DNA from: Microbacterium sp. LWS13-1.2
GTDB lineage: Bacteria; Actinomycetota; Actinomycetes; Actinomycetales; Microbacteriaceae
Length of the DNA: 64,000 nucleotides
Assembly (NCBI RefSeq): GCF_040144835.1
Contig: NZ_CP151632.1
Location: forward strand, 2,108,001-2,172,000
Reading direction: 5' to 3'
A program made the position numbers and the translations under genes. Positions 8,750 through 17,136 of this stretch are shown piece by piece. Every line of letters starts with the position of its first letter. Position 1 is the stretch's first letter. The notes beneath the pieces were generated by a model. That model had not been told where the DNA came from and made no database searches. It saw nothing but the letters and a program-made list of their open reading frames with translations.

Positions 8750-9736
8750 CTACCAGGCGTACGCTTCGGGCGCCTGGCCGCCGGGGCCGGGGAACAGCTC
8801 GTCGAGTTCCGTCAGGTCGTCGTCGCTGAGCCGGATGTCGAGGGCCGACACCGCGGACTCGAGCTGCTCGACGGTGCGGGGGCCGATGATCGGTCCGGTC
8901 ACACCCGGCTGGTGCAGCAGCCACGCGAGTCCGAGGGCGGAGGGCGTCCAGCCGCGTTCCTGTGCGAAGCGCTCGTACGCGGCGAGCTGGTCGCCGCGCT
9001 CCTCGCGCTGCGACGCGACACGCGCCGTCGCAGAGCGCGCGTTGGCGTCGGACGATCCGCCGCTGAGCAGCCCGCCCGCCAGTGGCGACCACGGCAGGAT
9101 GCCGAGACCGTAGTTCTGCGCCGCGGGGATGACTTCGAGCTCGATGGAGCGCTGCACGAGGTTGTACAGCGACTGCTCGCTGACCAGCCCGAGGAAGTTG
9201 CGCTGCGTCGCGATCTCGTTCGCCTGAGCGATGTTCCAGGCCGCGAAGTTCGAGCTGCCGGTGTAGACGACCTCCCCGCGCGCCACCAGCACCTCCATGG
9301 CCTGCCAGAGCTCCGGCCACGAGATGTGCCGGTCGATGTGGTGGAACTGGTAGAGGTCGATGCGGTCGGTCTGCAGCCGCCGCAGCGACCCGATCGCCTC
9401 GCGGCGCACCTGCCACGCCGACGCGCCGCGTGCGTTGACGACGTCGCCGTCGGGTGTGGGATCGACCATCGGCGAGTGCACCTTCGTCGCCAGGACGATG
9501 TCGTCGCGCACACCGGGGCGGGCGGCGAACCACCGGCCGATGATCTCCTCGGTGGTGCCGCGTCCGCCGGCGCCGCCGTAGCCGTTCGCGGTGTCGAAGA
9601 AGTTCACGCCGAGCTCCAGCGCGCGGTCCATGATCGCGAACGCGTCCTGCTCCGAGGTGCGGTCGCCGAAGTTCATCGTGCCGAGCACGATCCGCGAGAC
9701 GGAGGTGCCGGTTCGTCCGAGGTGCACGTAGTCCAT
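8750..9736 (-). CDS. Aldo/keto reductase
   Basis: 328 residues, starting MDYVHLGRTGTSVSRIVLGTM, the standard aldo/keto reductase N-terminus. The catalytic tetrad is visible: Asp and Tyr in FFDTANGYGG, Lys in LATKVHS and His in YQFHHID. The cofactor end is GPIIGPRTVEQLESAV. It would reduce carbonyl compounds with NADPH; the substrate is unknown. The open frame extends upstream of 9736 through the opposite gene, so ATG 9736 is chosen from homology. It converges with the photolyase gene and diverges from the gene at 9854. Confidence 0.9.
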   Translation of the reverse strand: MDYVHLGRTGTSVSRIVLGTMNFGDRTSEQDAFAIMDRALELGVNFFDTANGYGGAGGRGTTEEIIGRWFAARPGVRDDIVLATKVHSPMVDPTPDGDVVNARGASAWQVRREAIGSLRRLQTDRIDLYQFHHIDRHISWPELWQAMEVLVARGEVVYTGSSNFAAWNIAQANEIATQRNFLGLVSEQSLYNLVQRSIELEVIPAAQNYGLGILPWSPLAGGLLSGGSSDANARSATARVASQREERGDQLAAYERFAQERGWTPSALGLAWLLHQPGVTGPIIGPRTVEQLESAVSALDIRLSDDDLTELDELFPGPGGQAPEAYAW

Positions 9737-9776
9737 CCCGACATCGTCACACGGCTCCCGGAGCACTGGGGCGGCT

Positions 9777-9796
9777 TTCCGAAACCGTTTCCCGGA
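9777..9796. promoter_or_regulatory. Palindromic operator-like site
   Basis: GAAACCGTTTC (9781-9791) is a perfect palindrome around a central C, inside TTTCCGAAACCGTTTCCCGG. It lies in the 117-base divergent promoter region between the aldo/keto reductase and the NADP-binding protein and could control both. It is similar in form to the LacI-family sites of the island further right. Confidence 0.4.
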
Positions 9797-9853
9797 TTTC
9801 CTCCCGTGTCGAGTCCCGGAATGCGCGCGGCCCCTGCCCGGTTGCCGCCCGTC

Positions 9854-10495
9854 ATGACAACGATCGGAATCATCGGTGCAGGACATATCGGCAGCGCGCT
9901 CGCACGCGCCTTCTCGGGGCTCGGGTACGACGTCGTGATCGCCAACTCGCGCGGACCCGAGAGCCTGGCCGGCCTGGTCGCCGAGCTCGGACGGAAGGTC
10001 ACCGCCGCGACCGCCGCCGACGCGGCAGCCGCCGGCGACATCGCCGTGGTGACGGTGCCGCTGAAGGCACTGAAGGATCTGCCGGTCGAGCCGCTCGCCG
10101 GCAAGATCGTGCTGGACACCATCAACTACTACTTCGAGCGCGACGGCCACATCGACGCCCTCGACCGCGGCGAGGCCACGACGTCCGGACTCGTGCAGGC
10201 GCACCTGCCCGCCTCGGAGGTGGTGAAGGCGTTCAACCAGATCCTCGCTTCCGAGATCAACACCACGGGCCTGCCTGCGGGCGATCCCGACCGCCGTGCC
10301 CTCGGCACGGCGAGCGACCACGATGATGCCGTCGAGCTCGTGACGGGCATCTACGACGCCCTCGGGTTCGACACCGTCAGCGCCGGGCCGCTCAGCGAGT
10401 CGTGGCGGCTGGAGCGCGACCGGCCCGCGTACGTGGCGCGCCAGACCGCCGCCGAGCTGCGTGAGAACATCGCGAAGGGCAACCGCCTCCCCTGA
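9854..10495 (+). CDS. NADP-binding reductase of the F420-dependent NADP reductase family
   Basis: 213 residues. The Rossmann dinucleotide-binding motif GIIGAGHIGSALARAF is at the N-terminus, followed by VVIANSRGPESL, the position that selects NADP phosphate. DIAVVTVPLKALKDLP and KIVLDTINYYFERDGH are typical of the family PF03807 (pyrroline-5-carboxylate reductase/F420 NADP oxidoreductase, N-terminal domain). The probable role is hydride transfer between NADP(H) and a small redox partner; whether that is F420 is not shown. ATG 9854 is preferred because it directly precedes the Rossmann strand. It stands alone, followed by intergenic repeat A. Confidence 0.8.
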   Translation: MTTIGIIGAGHIGSALARAFSGLGYDVVIANSRGPESLAGLVAELGRKVTAATAADAAAAGDIAVVTVPLKALKDLPVEPLAGKIVLDTINYYFERDGHIDALDRGEATTSGLVQAHLPASEVVKAFNQILASEINTTGLPAGDPDRRALGTASDHDDAVELVTGIYDALGFDTVSAGPLSESWRLERDRPAYVARQTAAELRENIAKGNRLP

Positions 10496-10503
10496 TCCGC
10501 CCC

Positions 10504-10650
10504 GGTCGTCGAGCGAGCGAGGAACGAGCGAGACGAAACGCCCAGAATCCGGCTTGACCGTGGGCTCAGCGCGTTTCGTCTCGCTTCGCTCGCTCAACGA
10601 CCGGAAGGGCTCAGCGCGTTTCGTCTCGCTTCGCTCGCTCAACGACCGGA
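10504..10650. repeat. Intergenic repeat A, one forward and two reverse copies
   Basis: A forward copy (10504-10542, with GTCGTC in place of GTCGTT) is followed by two reverse copies (about 10570-10602 and 10616-10649), the latter two being nearly identical with their flanks (GCTCAGCGCGTTTCGTCTCG). The arrangement can form alternative long stems and lies at the 3' end of the 9854 gene, where it may end transcription. Confidence 0.8.
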
Positions 10651-10688
10651 AGGAATAGAGCTGATGCCGCAGCGGGTTGTCGCACGGG

Positions 10689-11759
10689 ATGAGTACCGCC
10701 ATCCCCACCCCGGCCCTGTCCGTGCTCGACCTCGTTCCGGTGCGCACCGGCCAGACGAGCGCCCAGGCGGTCGCGGCATCCCTCTCCCTCGTCGACGCCG
10801 CCGATCGGCTGGGCTACCGCCGCTACTGGTTCGCCGAGCACCACAACATGCCGGCGGTCGCCTCGACGACGCCGCCGGTGCTGGCGGCGGCCGCGGCGGC
10901 TCGGACCTCGCGGATCCGCCTCGGCTCGGGCGGCGTCATGCTGCCGAACCACTCGCCGCTCGTGGTCGCCGAGCAGTTCGCGGCGCTCGAGGCGCTCGCG
11001 CCCGGTCGCATCGACCTCGGCCTCGGCCGCGCACCCGGCTCCGACCCGGTGATCACGCAGCTGCTCCGCCAGAGCGGCACCACGAGCGACGTCGAGCGCT
11101 TCCCCGACCACGTGCGCGACATCATCTCCCTCGTCGCTCCTGACGGCGCCTCCCTGCGCTTCACATCGGGCGGCACGTACGACGTGCACGCGACGCCGGC
11201 CGCCACCACGACGCCCGACGTGTGGCTGCTCGGCTCGAGCGACTACTCGGCGCAGCTCGCGGCATCCCTCGGCCTGCCGTACGTCTTCGCGAACCACTTC
11301 TCGGGCGAGGGCCTCGAACGCGCTCTCGAGCTCTACCGCACGGCGTTCGTGGCGTCCGAGACGCTCGCCGCCCCGCGGACGTTCCTGACCGCGAACGTGC
11401 TCGTCGCGCCGACGGACGACGAGGCGGAGGGGCGTGCGCTGCCGAACCTGCGCATGACCGCGCGCCTGCGGACGAACCGGCCGCTCGTCGCCCTCGAGAC
11501 CGTCGAGGCCTCGATCGCGAACGCCGCCGATTTCGCCGGTCTCGGCGACACGTTCATGGCGTCGGCGCGTGCGAAGTGGTTCGTCGGCACTGCGCCGGCC
11601 GTGGCATCCGACCTCCGCGCCTTCGCCGCGCGGCACGGTGTCGACGAGGTCATGATCTCGCCGATCGCCGGTTCGTACGAGAACGAGCCGATGGATATCG
11701 CCCCCGGCCGCCTGCAGACGCTCGAGCTGCTCGCCGCGGAGCTCGGCCTCGCGTCCTGA
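10689..11759 (+). CDS. LLM-class flavin-dependent oxidoreductase (luciferase-like)
   Basis: 356 residues with the luciferase-like monooxygenase TIM-barrel pattern: LSVLDLVPVRTGQTSAQAV at the start, YRRYWFAEHHNMPAVAST, IRLGSGGVMLPNHSPLVVAE and LAPGRIDLGLGRAPGSDP. This pattern is that of the MsnO8-type LLM oxidoreductases common in actinobacteria. It would use reduced FMN or F420 to oxidise an unknown substrate. The ATG at 10689 is taken; a TTG at 10677 is an alternative. It converges with the PPOX gene over repeat B. Confidence 0.85.
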   Translation: MSTAIPTPALSVLDLVPVRTGQTSAQAVAASLSLVDAADRLGYRRYWFAEHHNMPAVASTTPPVLAAAAAARTSRIRLGSGGVMLPNHSPLVVAEQFAALEALAPGRIDLGLGRAPGSDPVITQLLRQSGTTSDVERFPDHVRDIISLVAPDGASLRFTSGGTYDVHATPAATTTPDVWLLGSSDYSAQLAASLGLPYVFANHFSGEGLERALELYRTAFVASETLAAPRTFLTANVLVAPTDDEAEGRALPNLRMTARLRTNRPLVALETVEASIANAADFAGLGDTFMASARAKWFVGTAPAVASDLRAFAARHGVDEVMISPIAGSYENEPMDIAPGRLQTLELLAAELGLAS

Positions 11760-11830
11760 TGCATTCGCCCTCGCCGGGGTCCAGGGCGGGCGCCCGACCG
11801 TGGCGCCAGCGAGGCACCCTCCCAGAGCGC

Positions 11831-12079
11831 CATTGAACTTCCGGTTCACACGCCTGAACGCCGAACCCGGTCCCGACTCGATGACCCGACCCGTGTGAAC
11901 CGGAAGTTCAACCAACCCGTGTGAACCGGAAGTTCAACCAACCCGTGTGAACCGGAAGCTCAACCAACCCCTGTGAACCGGAAGCTCAACCAACCCCTGT
12001 GAACCGGAAGCTCAACCAACCCCTGTGAACCGGAAGCTCAACCAACCCCTGTGAACCGGAAGTTCAATGGGGTTTTTCA
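11831..12079. repeat. Repeat B: seven 26-bp tandem units inside an inverted repeat
   Basis: Units of GTGTGAACCGGAAGTTCAAC plus CAACCC begin at 11893, 11919, 11945, 11971, 11997, 12023 and 12049, spaced exactly 26 bases. The left edge carries the reverse copy CATTGAACTTCCGGTTCACA (11831-11850), which pairs perfectly with TGTGAACCGGAAGTTCAATG at 12050-12069. The outer flank is GGGGTTTTT. The whole fills the 11760-12121 gap between two convergent genes; no gene is seen in it. A second, shorter element of the same make lies at 28677-28834. Confidence 0.85.
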
Positions 12080-12121
12080 GAACCTGCCTGACGACGGCCT
12101 GGCCCCGGTGTTCGACGTCCG

Positions 12122-12559
12122 CTACCAGGCGATCAGCTTGTGGGGCCTGAAGATCACGACGGTCGAGTAGTCCGCCCACATGCGGTCGTTCGTCCACCCG
12201 AGGCGCTCGATGCCGCCCGCGTACTTCGCGAGGTAGGCCCCGCCGAGCCGATCCAGCCAATCGACCGTCGGCTCGGGTGACAACTCGACAGTCCCCTGCA
12301 GCACGTGGAGCTGCTCGCCGTCGTCGCCGGCTTCGAGGTGAAGCATCGCGCGCGGATTCTCACGCAGGTTCTTGACCTTCGCCGAGCCAGGCTGGCAGAA
12401 GACGTAGGCGACGTCGTCCTGCCAGAGGAACCACACCGGCACGGCGTGCGGAAAGCCATCGCGTCCGATGGTGCCGAGCCACGCGATCTCTTCGCTGCGA
12501 AGCCGGCCGAGCGCCTTCGCCTCCCGCTCGTTCGAAGCATCCAAAGCCAGCGCCGTCAT
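12122..12559 (-). CDS. PPOX-class (pyridoxamine 5'-phosphate oxidase fold) protein
   Basis: 145 residues with the split-barrel flavin/F420-binding pattern: IAWLGTIGRDGFPHAVPVWF near the N-terminus, AYVFCQPGSAKVKNLRENP and RAMLHLE. Members bind FMN or F420 and reduce or bind small redox compounds. ATG 12559 is chosen because it gives an ATGA overlap with the prephenate dehydratase stop and starts just before the barrel. It is probably translationally coupled to that gene, although no functional link is known. Confidence 0.85.
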   Translation of the reverse strand: MTALALDASNEREAKALGRLRSEEIAWLGTIGRDGFPHAVPVWFLWQDDVAYVFCQPGSAKVKNLRENPRAMLHLEAGDDGEQLHVLQGTVELSPEPTVDWLDRLGGAYLAKYAGGIERLGWTNDRMWADYSTVVIFRPHKLIAW

Positions 12560-13536
12560 TCCTGCACCTCGGGCTCGCCCGAGATGAGACCGCGCAGCCA
12601 GTCGCGAGCCTCGACGAACACGTCGTCGGCGTACCGCTCCGGGTAGCGCACCACGGCACGGTCGGCCCGCGGGTACGAGCCGAGGAAGGTCACACGCGGG
12701 CTGAAGCGGCGCAGTCCGAGGAGGGCGTCGGCCATCCGCTCGTCCTCGAGATGCCCGTCGGCGTCGACGACGAAGCGGTATCGGCCCAGCTCGTCGCCGA
12801 TCGGGCGGGAGGCGAGCAGCGACAGGTTGATGCCCCGGGTGGCGAACTGCTCCAGCATCTCGAGCAGGGCCCCGGGGTGGTCGTCGGGCAGCTCGACGAT
12901 GAGCGAGGTCTTGTCGGCGCCTGTCGGCGGCGGCGGCACGACCGTGCGGCTCACGAGCACGAAACGGGTGACGGCGTTGGGGTTGTCGCCGATGTTCGAG
13001 GCGAGCAGCTCGAGCTCGTGGTGCTCGAGGATGCCGGGCGGTGCGATCGCGGCATCCGCATCGCTCGATCCGTCGAGGAGGCCCATCGCGCTGGCGACGT
13101 TGCTCGCCGCCGGCACGTGCGCGTGGGCGGGGAGGCTCCCCGAGAGCCACTGCAGGCACTGTGCGTAGGCCACCGGATGCGCCGCGATGAGCGACACGTC
13201 CTCGAGCCGCGCACCCGGCCGGGCGACCAGCACGAACTCGACCGGCACCAGGTACTCCCCCACGATGCGGAGCCCGGGCACCGTGGCCAGGGCGTCCTGC
13301 GCCGTCGACACCCCGCCGTCGACGGAGTTCTCGATGGCGATCATCGCGGCATCCGATCGGCCCTCGACGACGTCCGCGAGCGCCTCGCCGACGTTGCGGA
13401 CCGACCGCCACTCGTGGCCGCGCGCCTCGGGCACCTGCGCGAGCGCCGCCTCGGTGAACGTGCCCGCGGGCCCGAGATAGCTGTACGTGCGGCGGGTGGG
13501 AGCAGATGCCTCGGCGGAGGCGACCTCGGAAGTCAC
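12556..13536 (-). CDS. pheA: Prephenate dehydratase
   Basis: 326 residues. The dehydratase domain (about 17-200) has YSYLGPAGTFTEAALAQV, the IENSVDGGVSTAQDAL block and the catalytic AVTRFVLVSR (Thr-Arg-Phe). The C-terminal ACT domain (about 215-300) has TSLIVELPDDHPGALLEML and binds phenylalanine for feedback control. The enzyme makes phenylpyruvate from prephenate in phenylalanine synthesis. Start GTG 13536 is supported by a -10 box 7 bases upstream. There is no chorismate mutase domain, as is usual in actinobacteria. Confidence 0.93.
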   Translation of the reverse strand: MTSEVASAEASAPTRRTYSYLGPAGTFTEAALAQVPEARGHEWRSVRNVGEALADVVEGRSDAAMIAIENSVDGGVSTAQDALATVPGLRIVGEYLVPVEFVLVARPGARLEDVSLIAAHPVAYAQCLQWLSGSLPAHAHVPAASNVASAMGLLDGSSDADAAIAPPGILEHHELELLASNIGDNPNAVTRFVLVSRTVVPPPPTGADKTSLIVELPDDHPGALLEMLEQFATRGINLSLLASRPIGDELGRYRFVVDADGHLEDERMADALLGLRRFSPRVTFLGSYPRADRAVVRYPERYADDVFVEARDWLRGLISGEPEVQE

Positions 13537-13543
13537 GCGTGCC

Positions 13544-13549
13544 AGCCTA
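13544..13549 (-). promoter_or_regulatory. -10 box of a probably leaderless pheA promoter
   Basis: On the minus strand TAGGCT lies with 7 bases to the GTG at 13536, so transcription would begin at or next to the start codon. No Shine-Dalgarno sequence is present, which fits a leaderless message. Confidence 0.45.
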
Positions 13550-13742
13550 GCCGCGGCCGTGCGGGCGGGCCCCGCAGCCGCGGCGTGGGCATCACCTCCC
13601 GTACCGTACGCAGGATCGCCGGCGCCTGGCGGGCGTCCCGACCGCGTCAATCCGCGGCGGATTCGTCGACGCGGACCATCCACTCCTGAGAACGGAACGG
13701 CGGACGGCCGTCATCGGCGATGCGCGAGGCCCTGCGGGAGGG

Positions 13743-13748
13743 CAGACT
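13743..13748 (+). promoter_or_regulatory. -10 box of a probably leaderless pgm promoter
   Basis: CAGACT with 7 bases to ATG 13756. It mirrors the arrangement of the divergent pheA gene and argues for 13756 rather than the upstream ATG at 13720 as the pgm start. Confidence 0.4.
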
Positions 13749-13755
13749 GGGACGC

Positions 13756-15399
13756 ATGAGTCGCGCAGGACAGCCCGCCGAAGCATCCGACCTCATCGAC
13801 ATCGATGAGGTGATCTCCGCCTACTACGACATCACCCCGGATCCGGCGGTGCCCGAGCAGCGCGTCGCGTTCGGCACCAGCGGCCACCGCGGCTCCTCAC
13901 TGTCGGCCAGCTTCAACGAGACCCACATCCTCGCCACGACGCAGGCGATCGTCGACTACCGCCGGGCGCAAGGCATCGAGGGGCCGCTGTTCCTGGGCCG
14001 CGACACCCACGGCCTGTCGCTGCCCGCCGAGCGCAGCGCCATCGAGGTGCTCGTCGCGAACGGCGTCGACGTGCGCGTGGACGCCCGCGACTCGTGGGTG
14101 CCGACTCCCGCGCTCAGCCACGCGATCCTCACCTACAACCGCGGGAAGGATGCCGCCGACCCGAGCCGCTCCGACGGCATCGTGGTGACCCCGAGCCACA
14201 ATCCGCCGCGCGACGGCGGCTTCAAGTACAACCCGCCGAACGGCGGCCCCGCCGACACCGACGCGACCGGCTGGATCGCCGACCGGGCGAACGAGCTCAT
14301 CGCGGCGAACCTGGAGGGCGTGGCGCGCACGCCGTTCCGCGACATCGACGCCGACACGCTCGGCGAGTACGACTTCCGCGACGCCTATGTGCGCGACCTC
14401 TCGAACATCATCGACATCGAGGCGATCCGCCGCGCGGGCGTGCGCATCGGCGCCGACCCCCTCGGCGGCGCCTCCGTCGAGTACTGGGCGCTCATCGCAG
14501 AGGTGCACGGGCTCGACCTCACCGTCGTGAACCCCGACGTCGACCCGACGTGGCGGTTCATGACGCTGGACTGGGACGAGAAGATCCGCATGGATCCGTC
14601 GTCGCCGTCGGCGATGGCAGGCCTCATCGGCCGCCGCGACGAGTACGACATCCTGACCGGCAACGACGCGGACGCCGACCGGCACGGGATCGTGACGCCC
14701 GACGCGGGGCTGATGAACCCCAACCACTACCTGGCCGTCGCGATCGACTACCTGTACTCGCACCGCCCGGAATGGCCCGCGGATGCCGCGATCGGCAAGA
14801 CGCTCGTGAGCTCGATGATCATCGACCGGGTAGCCGAATCGCTCGGGCGTCGGCTGCTGGAGGTTCCGGTCGGATTCAAGTGGTTCGTCCCCGGCCTGCT
14901 CGACGGGTCCGTCGCGTTCGGCGGCGAAGAGTCGGCCGGCGCGTCGTTCCTGCGCCGCGACGGGAGCGTCTGGACGACCGACAAGGACGGCATCCTGCTG
15001 TGCCTGCTGGCCGCCGAGATCCTCGCGGTGACCGGCAAGACGCCCTCGCAGCGCTATGCGGAGCTCGAGGCCGAGTTCGGCGCCTCGGCGTACCAGCGTG
15101 TCGACGCCCCCGCATCCCCCGCCCAGAAGGCCGCGCTCGGAAAGCTGGCGCCCGAGGCGGTCACCGCGACCGAGCTGGCCGGCGAGCCGATCACCGCGAA
15201 GCTGTCGCACGCGCCCGGCAACGGGGCAGCGATCGGCGGCCTCAAGGTGCAGACCGAGCACGCGTGGTTCGCCGCGCGCCCGTCGGGCACCGAGGACGTC
15301 TACAAGCTCTACGCCGAGTCGCTCCGCGGTCCCGAGCACCTCGCACAGGTGCAGGCAGAGGCGCGCGAGGTGGTGTCGCAGGCCCTGGCCGGCGCCTGA
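13756..15399 (+). CDS. pgm: Phosphoglucomutase, alpha-D-glucose phosphate-specific
   Basis: 547 residues, matching the bacterial Pgm length. The catalytic phosphoserine is in VVTPSHNPPRDGGFKYNPP, the Mg-binding loop is DADADRHG, the sugar-binding loop is FGGEESAGASFLRR and the phosphate-binding loop near the C-terminus contains ARPSGTEDVYK. It interconverts glucose 1-phosphate and glucose 6-phosphate, linking sugar uptake to glycogen and cell-wall sugar synthesis. It converges with the small membrane protein gene at 15723, separated by repeat A and a strong terminator. Confidence 0.95.
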   Translation: MSRAGQPAEASDLIDIDEVISAYYDITPDPAVPEQRVAFGTSGHRGSSLSASFNETHILATTQAIVDYRRAQGIEGPLFLGRDTHGLSLPAERSAIEVLVANGVDVRVDARDSWVPTPALSHAILTYNRGKDAADPSRSDGIVVTPSHNPPRDGGFKYNPPNGGPADTDATGWIADRANELIAANLEGVARTPFRDIDADTLGEYDFRDAYVRDLSNIIDIEAIRRAGVRIGADPLGGASVEYWALIAEVHGLDLTVVNPDVDPTWRFMTLDWDEKIRMDPSSPSAMAGLIGRRDEYDILTGNDADADRHGIVTPDAGLMNPNHYLAVAIDYLYSHRPEWPADAAIGKTLVSSMIIDRVAESLGRRLLEVPVGFKWFVPGLLDGSVAFGGEESAGASFLRRDGSVWTTDKDGILLCLLAAEILAVTGKTPSQRYAELEAEFGASAYQRVDAPASPAQKAALGKLAPEAVTATELAGEPITAKLSHAPGNGAAIGGLKVQTEHAWFAARPSGTEDVYKLYAESLRGPEHLAQVQAEAREVVSQALAGA

Positions 15400-15410
15400 C
15401 CCCCCGGTCG

Positions 15411-15598
15411 GTCGTTGAGCGAGCGAGGAACGAGCGAGACGAAACGCGCCTGACCCCCGGTCGTTGAGCGAGCGAGAAACGGCCGACCCGAAACGCGCCC
15501 GACCCCCGGTCGTTGAGCGAGCGAGGAACGAGCGAGACGAAACGCGCCCGACCCCCGGTCGTTGAGCGAGCGAGGAATGAGCGAGACGAAACGCGCCT
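15411..15598 (+). repeat. Intergenic repeat A, four tandem forward copies
   Basis: Four direct copies of the GGTCGTTGAGCGAGCGAG unit starting near 15411, 15457, 15506 and 15556 and separated by CGCGCC(T/C)GACCCC; the second copy is diverged (AAACGGCCGACCCGAAACG). No gene lies in the 15400-15722 gap; besides this array it holds only the terminator at 15637. All copies follow the 3' end of pgm. Confidence 0.85.
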
Positions 15599-15636
15599 GA
15601 CCCTGCGCAAGACGGCTCGCCCGTACGCAGACGAAT

Positions 15637-15673
15637 CGCCCGAACCCATGCGAGGGACGCATGGGTTCGGGCG
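15637..15673. terminator. Bidirectional terminator between pgm and the 15723 gene
   Basis: A perfect 16-bp stem, CGCCCGAACCCATGCG (15637-15652) with CGCATGGGTTCGGGCG (15658-15673), and a 5-base loop. It sits between convergent genes and is followed by only a few T residues on either side, as is common in high-GC organisms. Confidence 0.7.
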
Positions 15674-15722
15674 ACGTTCTGTCGTTCGCGGGTCGGCCGG
15701 TGGCCCGGCGCGACCCGTGCGG

Positions 15723-16004
15723 TCAGGACCGCGTGACGCCGCGGCGACGCGTGAAGAGCACGTACAGGCCGAGCACGATGATCGCGCCGAGGATGGATCC
15801 GATGATCCCGGCAGGCTGCAGGAAGCCGCCGTTGGGGTCGCTGCCGAAGAGCAGGAAGCCGAGGAAGCCGCCGACGAAAGACCCGACGATTCCGAGGACG
15901 ATCGTCAGCAGAATGCCCATGCTCTGCTTGCCCGGGATGACGGCGCGAGCGATGAGGCCGGCGATGAGGCCGATGATGATGAGGCCCAGAATTGTCCAGA
16001 GCAT
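15723..16004 (-). CDS. GlsB/YeaQ/YmgE family membrane stress protein
   Basis: 93 residues, three hydrophobic helices. The N-terminus MLWTILGLIIIGLIAGLIAR and the glycine-rich IVLGIVGSFVGGFLGFLLFG are the transglycosylase-associated protein signature. A basic tail RRRGVTRS ends it. Members are small inner-membrane proteins induced by stress; no enzyme activity is established. AGGAGA precedes the ATG. It stands alone between pgm and the 16177 gene. Confidence 0.88.
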   Translation of the reverse strand: MLWTILGLIIIGLIAGLIARAVIPGKQSMGILLTIVLGIVGSFVGGFLGFLLFGSDPNGGFLQPAGIIGSILGAIIVLGLYVLFTRRRGVTRS

Positions 16005-16156
16005 GATCTCTCCTTTGTCTCGTGGACACCGCGGGGGGTGCGGTGTCTCCTGTGAGATGACGATGACGCTACCGCTCGCGCCGCCCCAGCGCCCGGAAAC
16101 CCCTGCCTCTTGACACGGGCCTCAGCGAGCGGGAAAATCGCGCGTCCGCTTACGCT

Positions 16157-16170
16157 GGGAAGCGTTTTCC
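16157..16170 (+). promoter_or_regulatory. LacI-type operator before the PmoA-family gene
   Basis: GGGAAGCGTTTTCC is a near-perfect palindrome of the LacI/CcpA-site type (GGAA-NCGN-TTCC), 6 bases before the ATG at 16177. A -10-like TACGCT (16151-16156) adjoins it, so a bound repressor would cover the transcription start. Sites of the same shape recur through the island. Confidence 0.55.
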
Positions 16171-16176
16171 GTTGGG

Positions 16177-17109
16177 ATGCGCCACAATGAGACCGTGCCC
16201 GATCTGACGCTTCGCCTCGACGACACCGACCTGACCGTGACCACCGCCGGCGTCGACATCGCCCGGTACGCCTTCGCCCCGGGCGGCGCGCCGTCGGAGG
16301 GGCCCAAGCCTTTCCTGCATCCGGTGCGTGCGCTCGACGGCGCCCCGCTCACGGCGTACCGCCCCTGGGACCACCGCTGGCACAAGGGCGTGCAGATGAC
16401 GTGGACCCACGTGTCGGGCGAGAACTTCTGGGGCGGCAACACCTACCGCCCGGACACCGGCGACTACGCCCTGCTCGACAACGTCGGCCGCATGCGCCAC
16501 GACGGCTTCACGGAGATGACGGATGCCGGCCCCGAGGTGTCGTTCACCGAGCAGCTCACCTGGATCACGCAGGGCGGAGAGGAGTGGGTCGCCGAGACGC
16601 GGACGCACCGCTTCCACAGCGTCGACGCCGAGCGCGGCCTGTGGCTGCTGGACTTCTCGACGACGCTCCGCAACGTCGCCGGCCGCGACCTCGAGTTCGG
16701 TAGCCCGACGACGCAGGGCCGCCCGAACGCCGGCTACACCGGCTTCGTCATCCGGATGCCGCGCGCCTGGACCGGCGGCCGCGTGCTGGCCGGCGGCCTG
16801 CCCGACGACGCCGGCGCCGACGCCGTCATGGGTCTCGACGCGCCGTGGGTCGCCCTCTCGGGCGAGCACGACGAGTTCGACGGCGGCGGGACGGTGCTCG
16901 CATTCGCAGGCTCGTCGACCGGTGGCCCCGCAATCCGCTGGTTCGTGCGCAGCGAGCCGTTCCCGATCCTCGCGCCCTCCCCTTCGTTCGACGAGCACAT
17001 CGTGCTCGCACCGGGGGCCGAGCTCTCGCTGGCGCACCGGCACGTCTTCGGCGACCGCATCTGGACCCCCGACGAGACCCGCGCTCTCGCGGACGAACTC
17101 GCACCCTGA
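16177..17109 (+). CDS. PmoA family protein (DUF6807)
   Basis: 310 residues from ATG 16177; a GTG at 16195 (304 residues) is an equally plausible start. The sequence has the conserved HPVRALDGAPLTAYRPWDHR, WHKGVQMTWTHVSGENFWGG and FVRSEPFPILAPSPSFDE blocks of the PmoA family, which is common in actinobacterial sugar-catabolic clusters; despite the name these are not methane monooxygenase subunits. The biochemical role is unknown, and a sugar-modifying or sugar-binding role is only a guess from context. The LacI-type operator directly upstream puts it in the same type of regulation as the polysaccharide genes. Confidence 0.75.
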   Translation: MRHNETVPDLTLRLDDTDLTVTTAGVDIARYAFAPGGAPSEGPKPFLHPVRALDGAPLTAYRPWDHRWHKGVQMTWTHVSGENFWGGNTYRPDTGDYALLDNVGRMRHDGFTEMTDAGPEVSFTEQLTWITQGGEEWVAETRTHRFHSVDAERGLWLLDFSTTLRNVAGRDLEFGSPTTQGRPNAGYTGFVIRMPRAWTGGRVLAGGLPDDAGADAVMGLDAPWVALSGEHDEFDGGGTVLAFAGSSTGGPAIRWFVRSEPFPILAPSPSFDEHIVLAPGAELSLAHRHVFGDRIWTPDETRALADELAP

Positions 17110-17136
17110 GTTCGTCGTCTGCGCCGGGTGCGGCGC

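Noticed and set aside
8912-9853. N-terminal extension of the NADP-binding protein
   Set aside because: Antisense to the aldo/keto reductase; the Rossmann fold begins right after ATG 9854.
9737-10747. Upstream extension of the aldo/keto reductase
   Set aside because: Reads antisense through repeat A and the 9854 gene; homologues begin at MDYVHLGRTG.
11893-12075. CRISPR array
   Set aside because: The 26-bp units abut without spacers and are flanked by an inverted copy; no cas gene is present.
15411-15598. CRISPR array or tandem gene fragments
   Set aside because: The four copies are separated by a few near-identical bases rather than unique spacers, and the same unit occurs singly and in reverse elsewhere.
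16177-17109. Particulate methane monooxygenase subunit
   Set aside because: The family name PmoA is misleading; the sequence has no membrane helices or copper ligands of the monooxygenase and fits the DUF6807 group.
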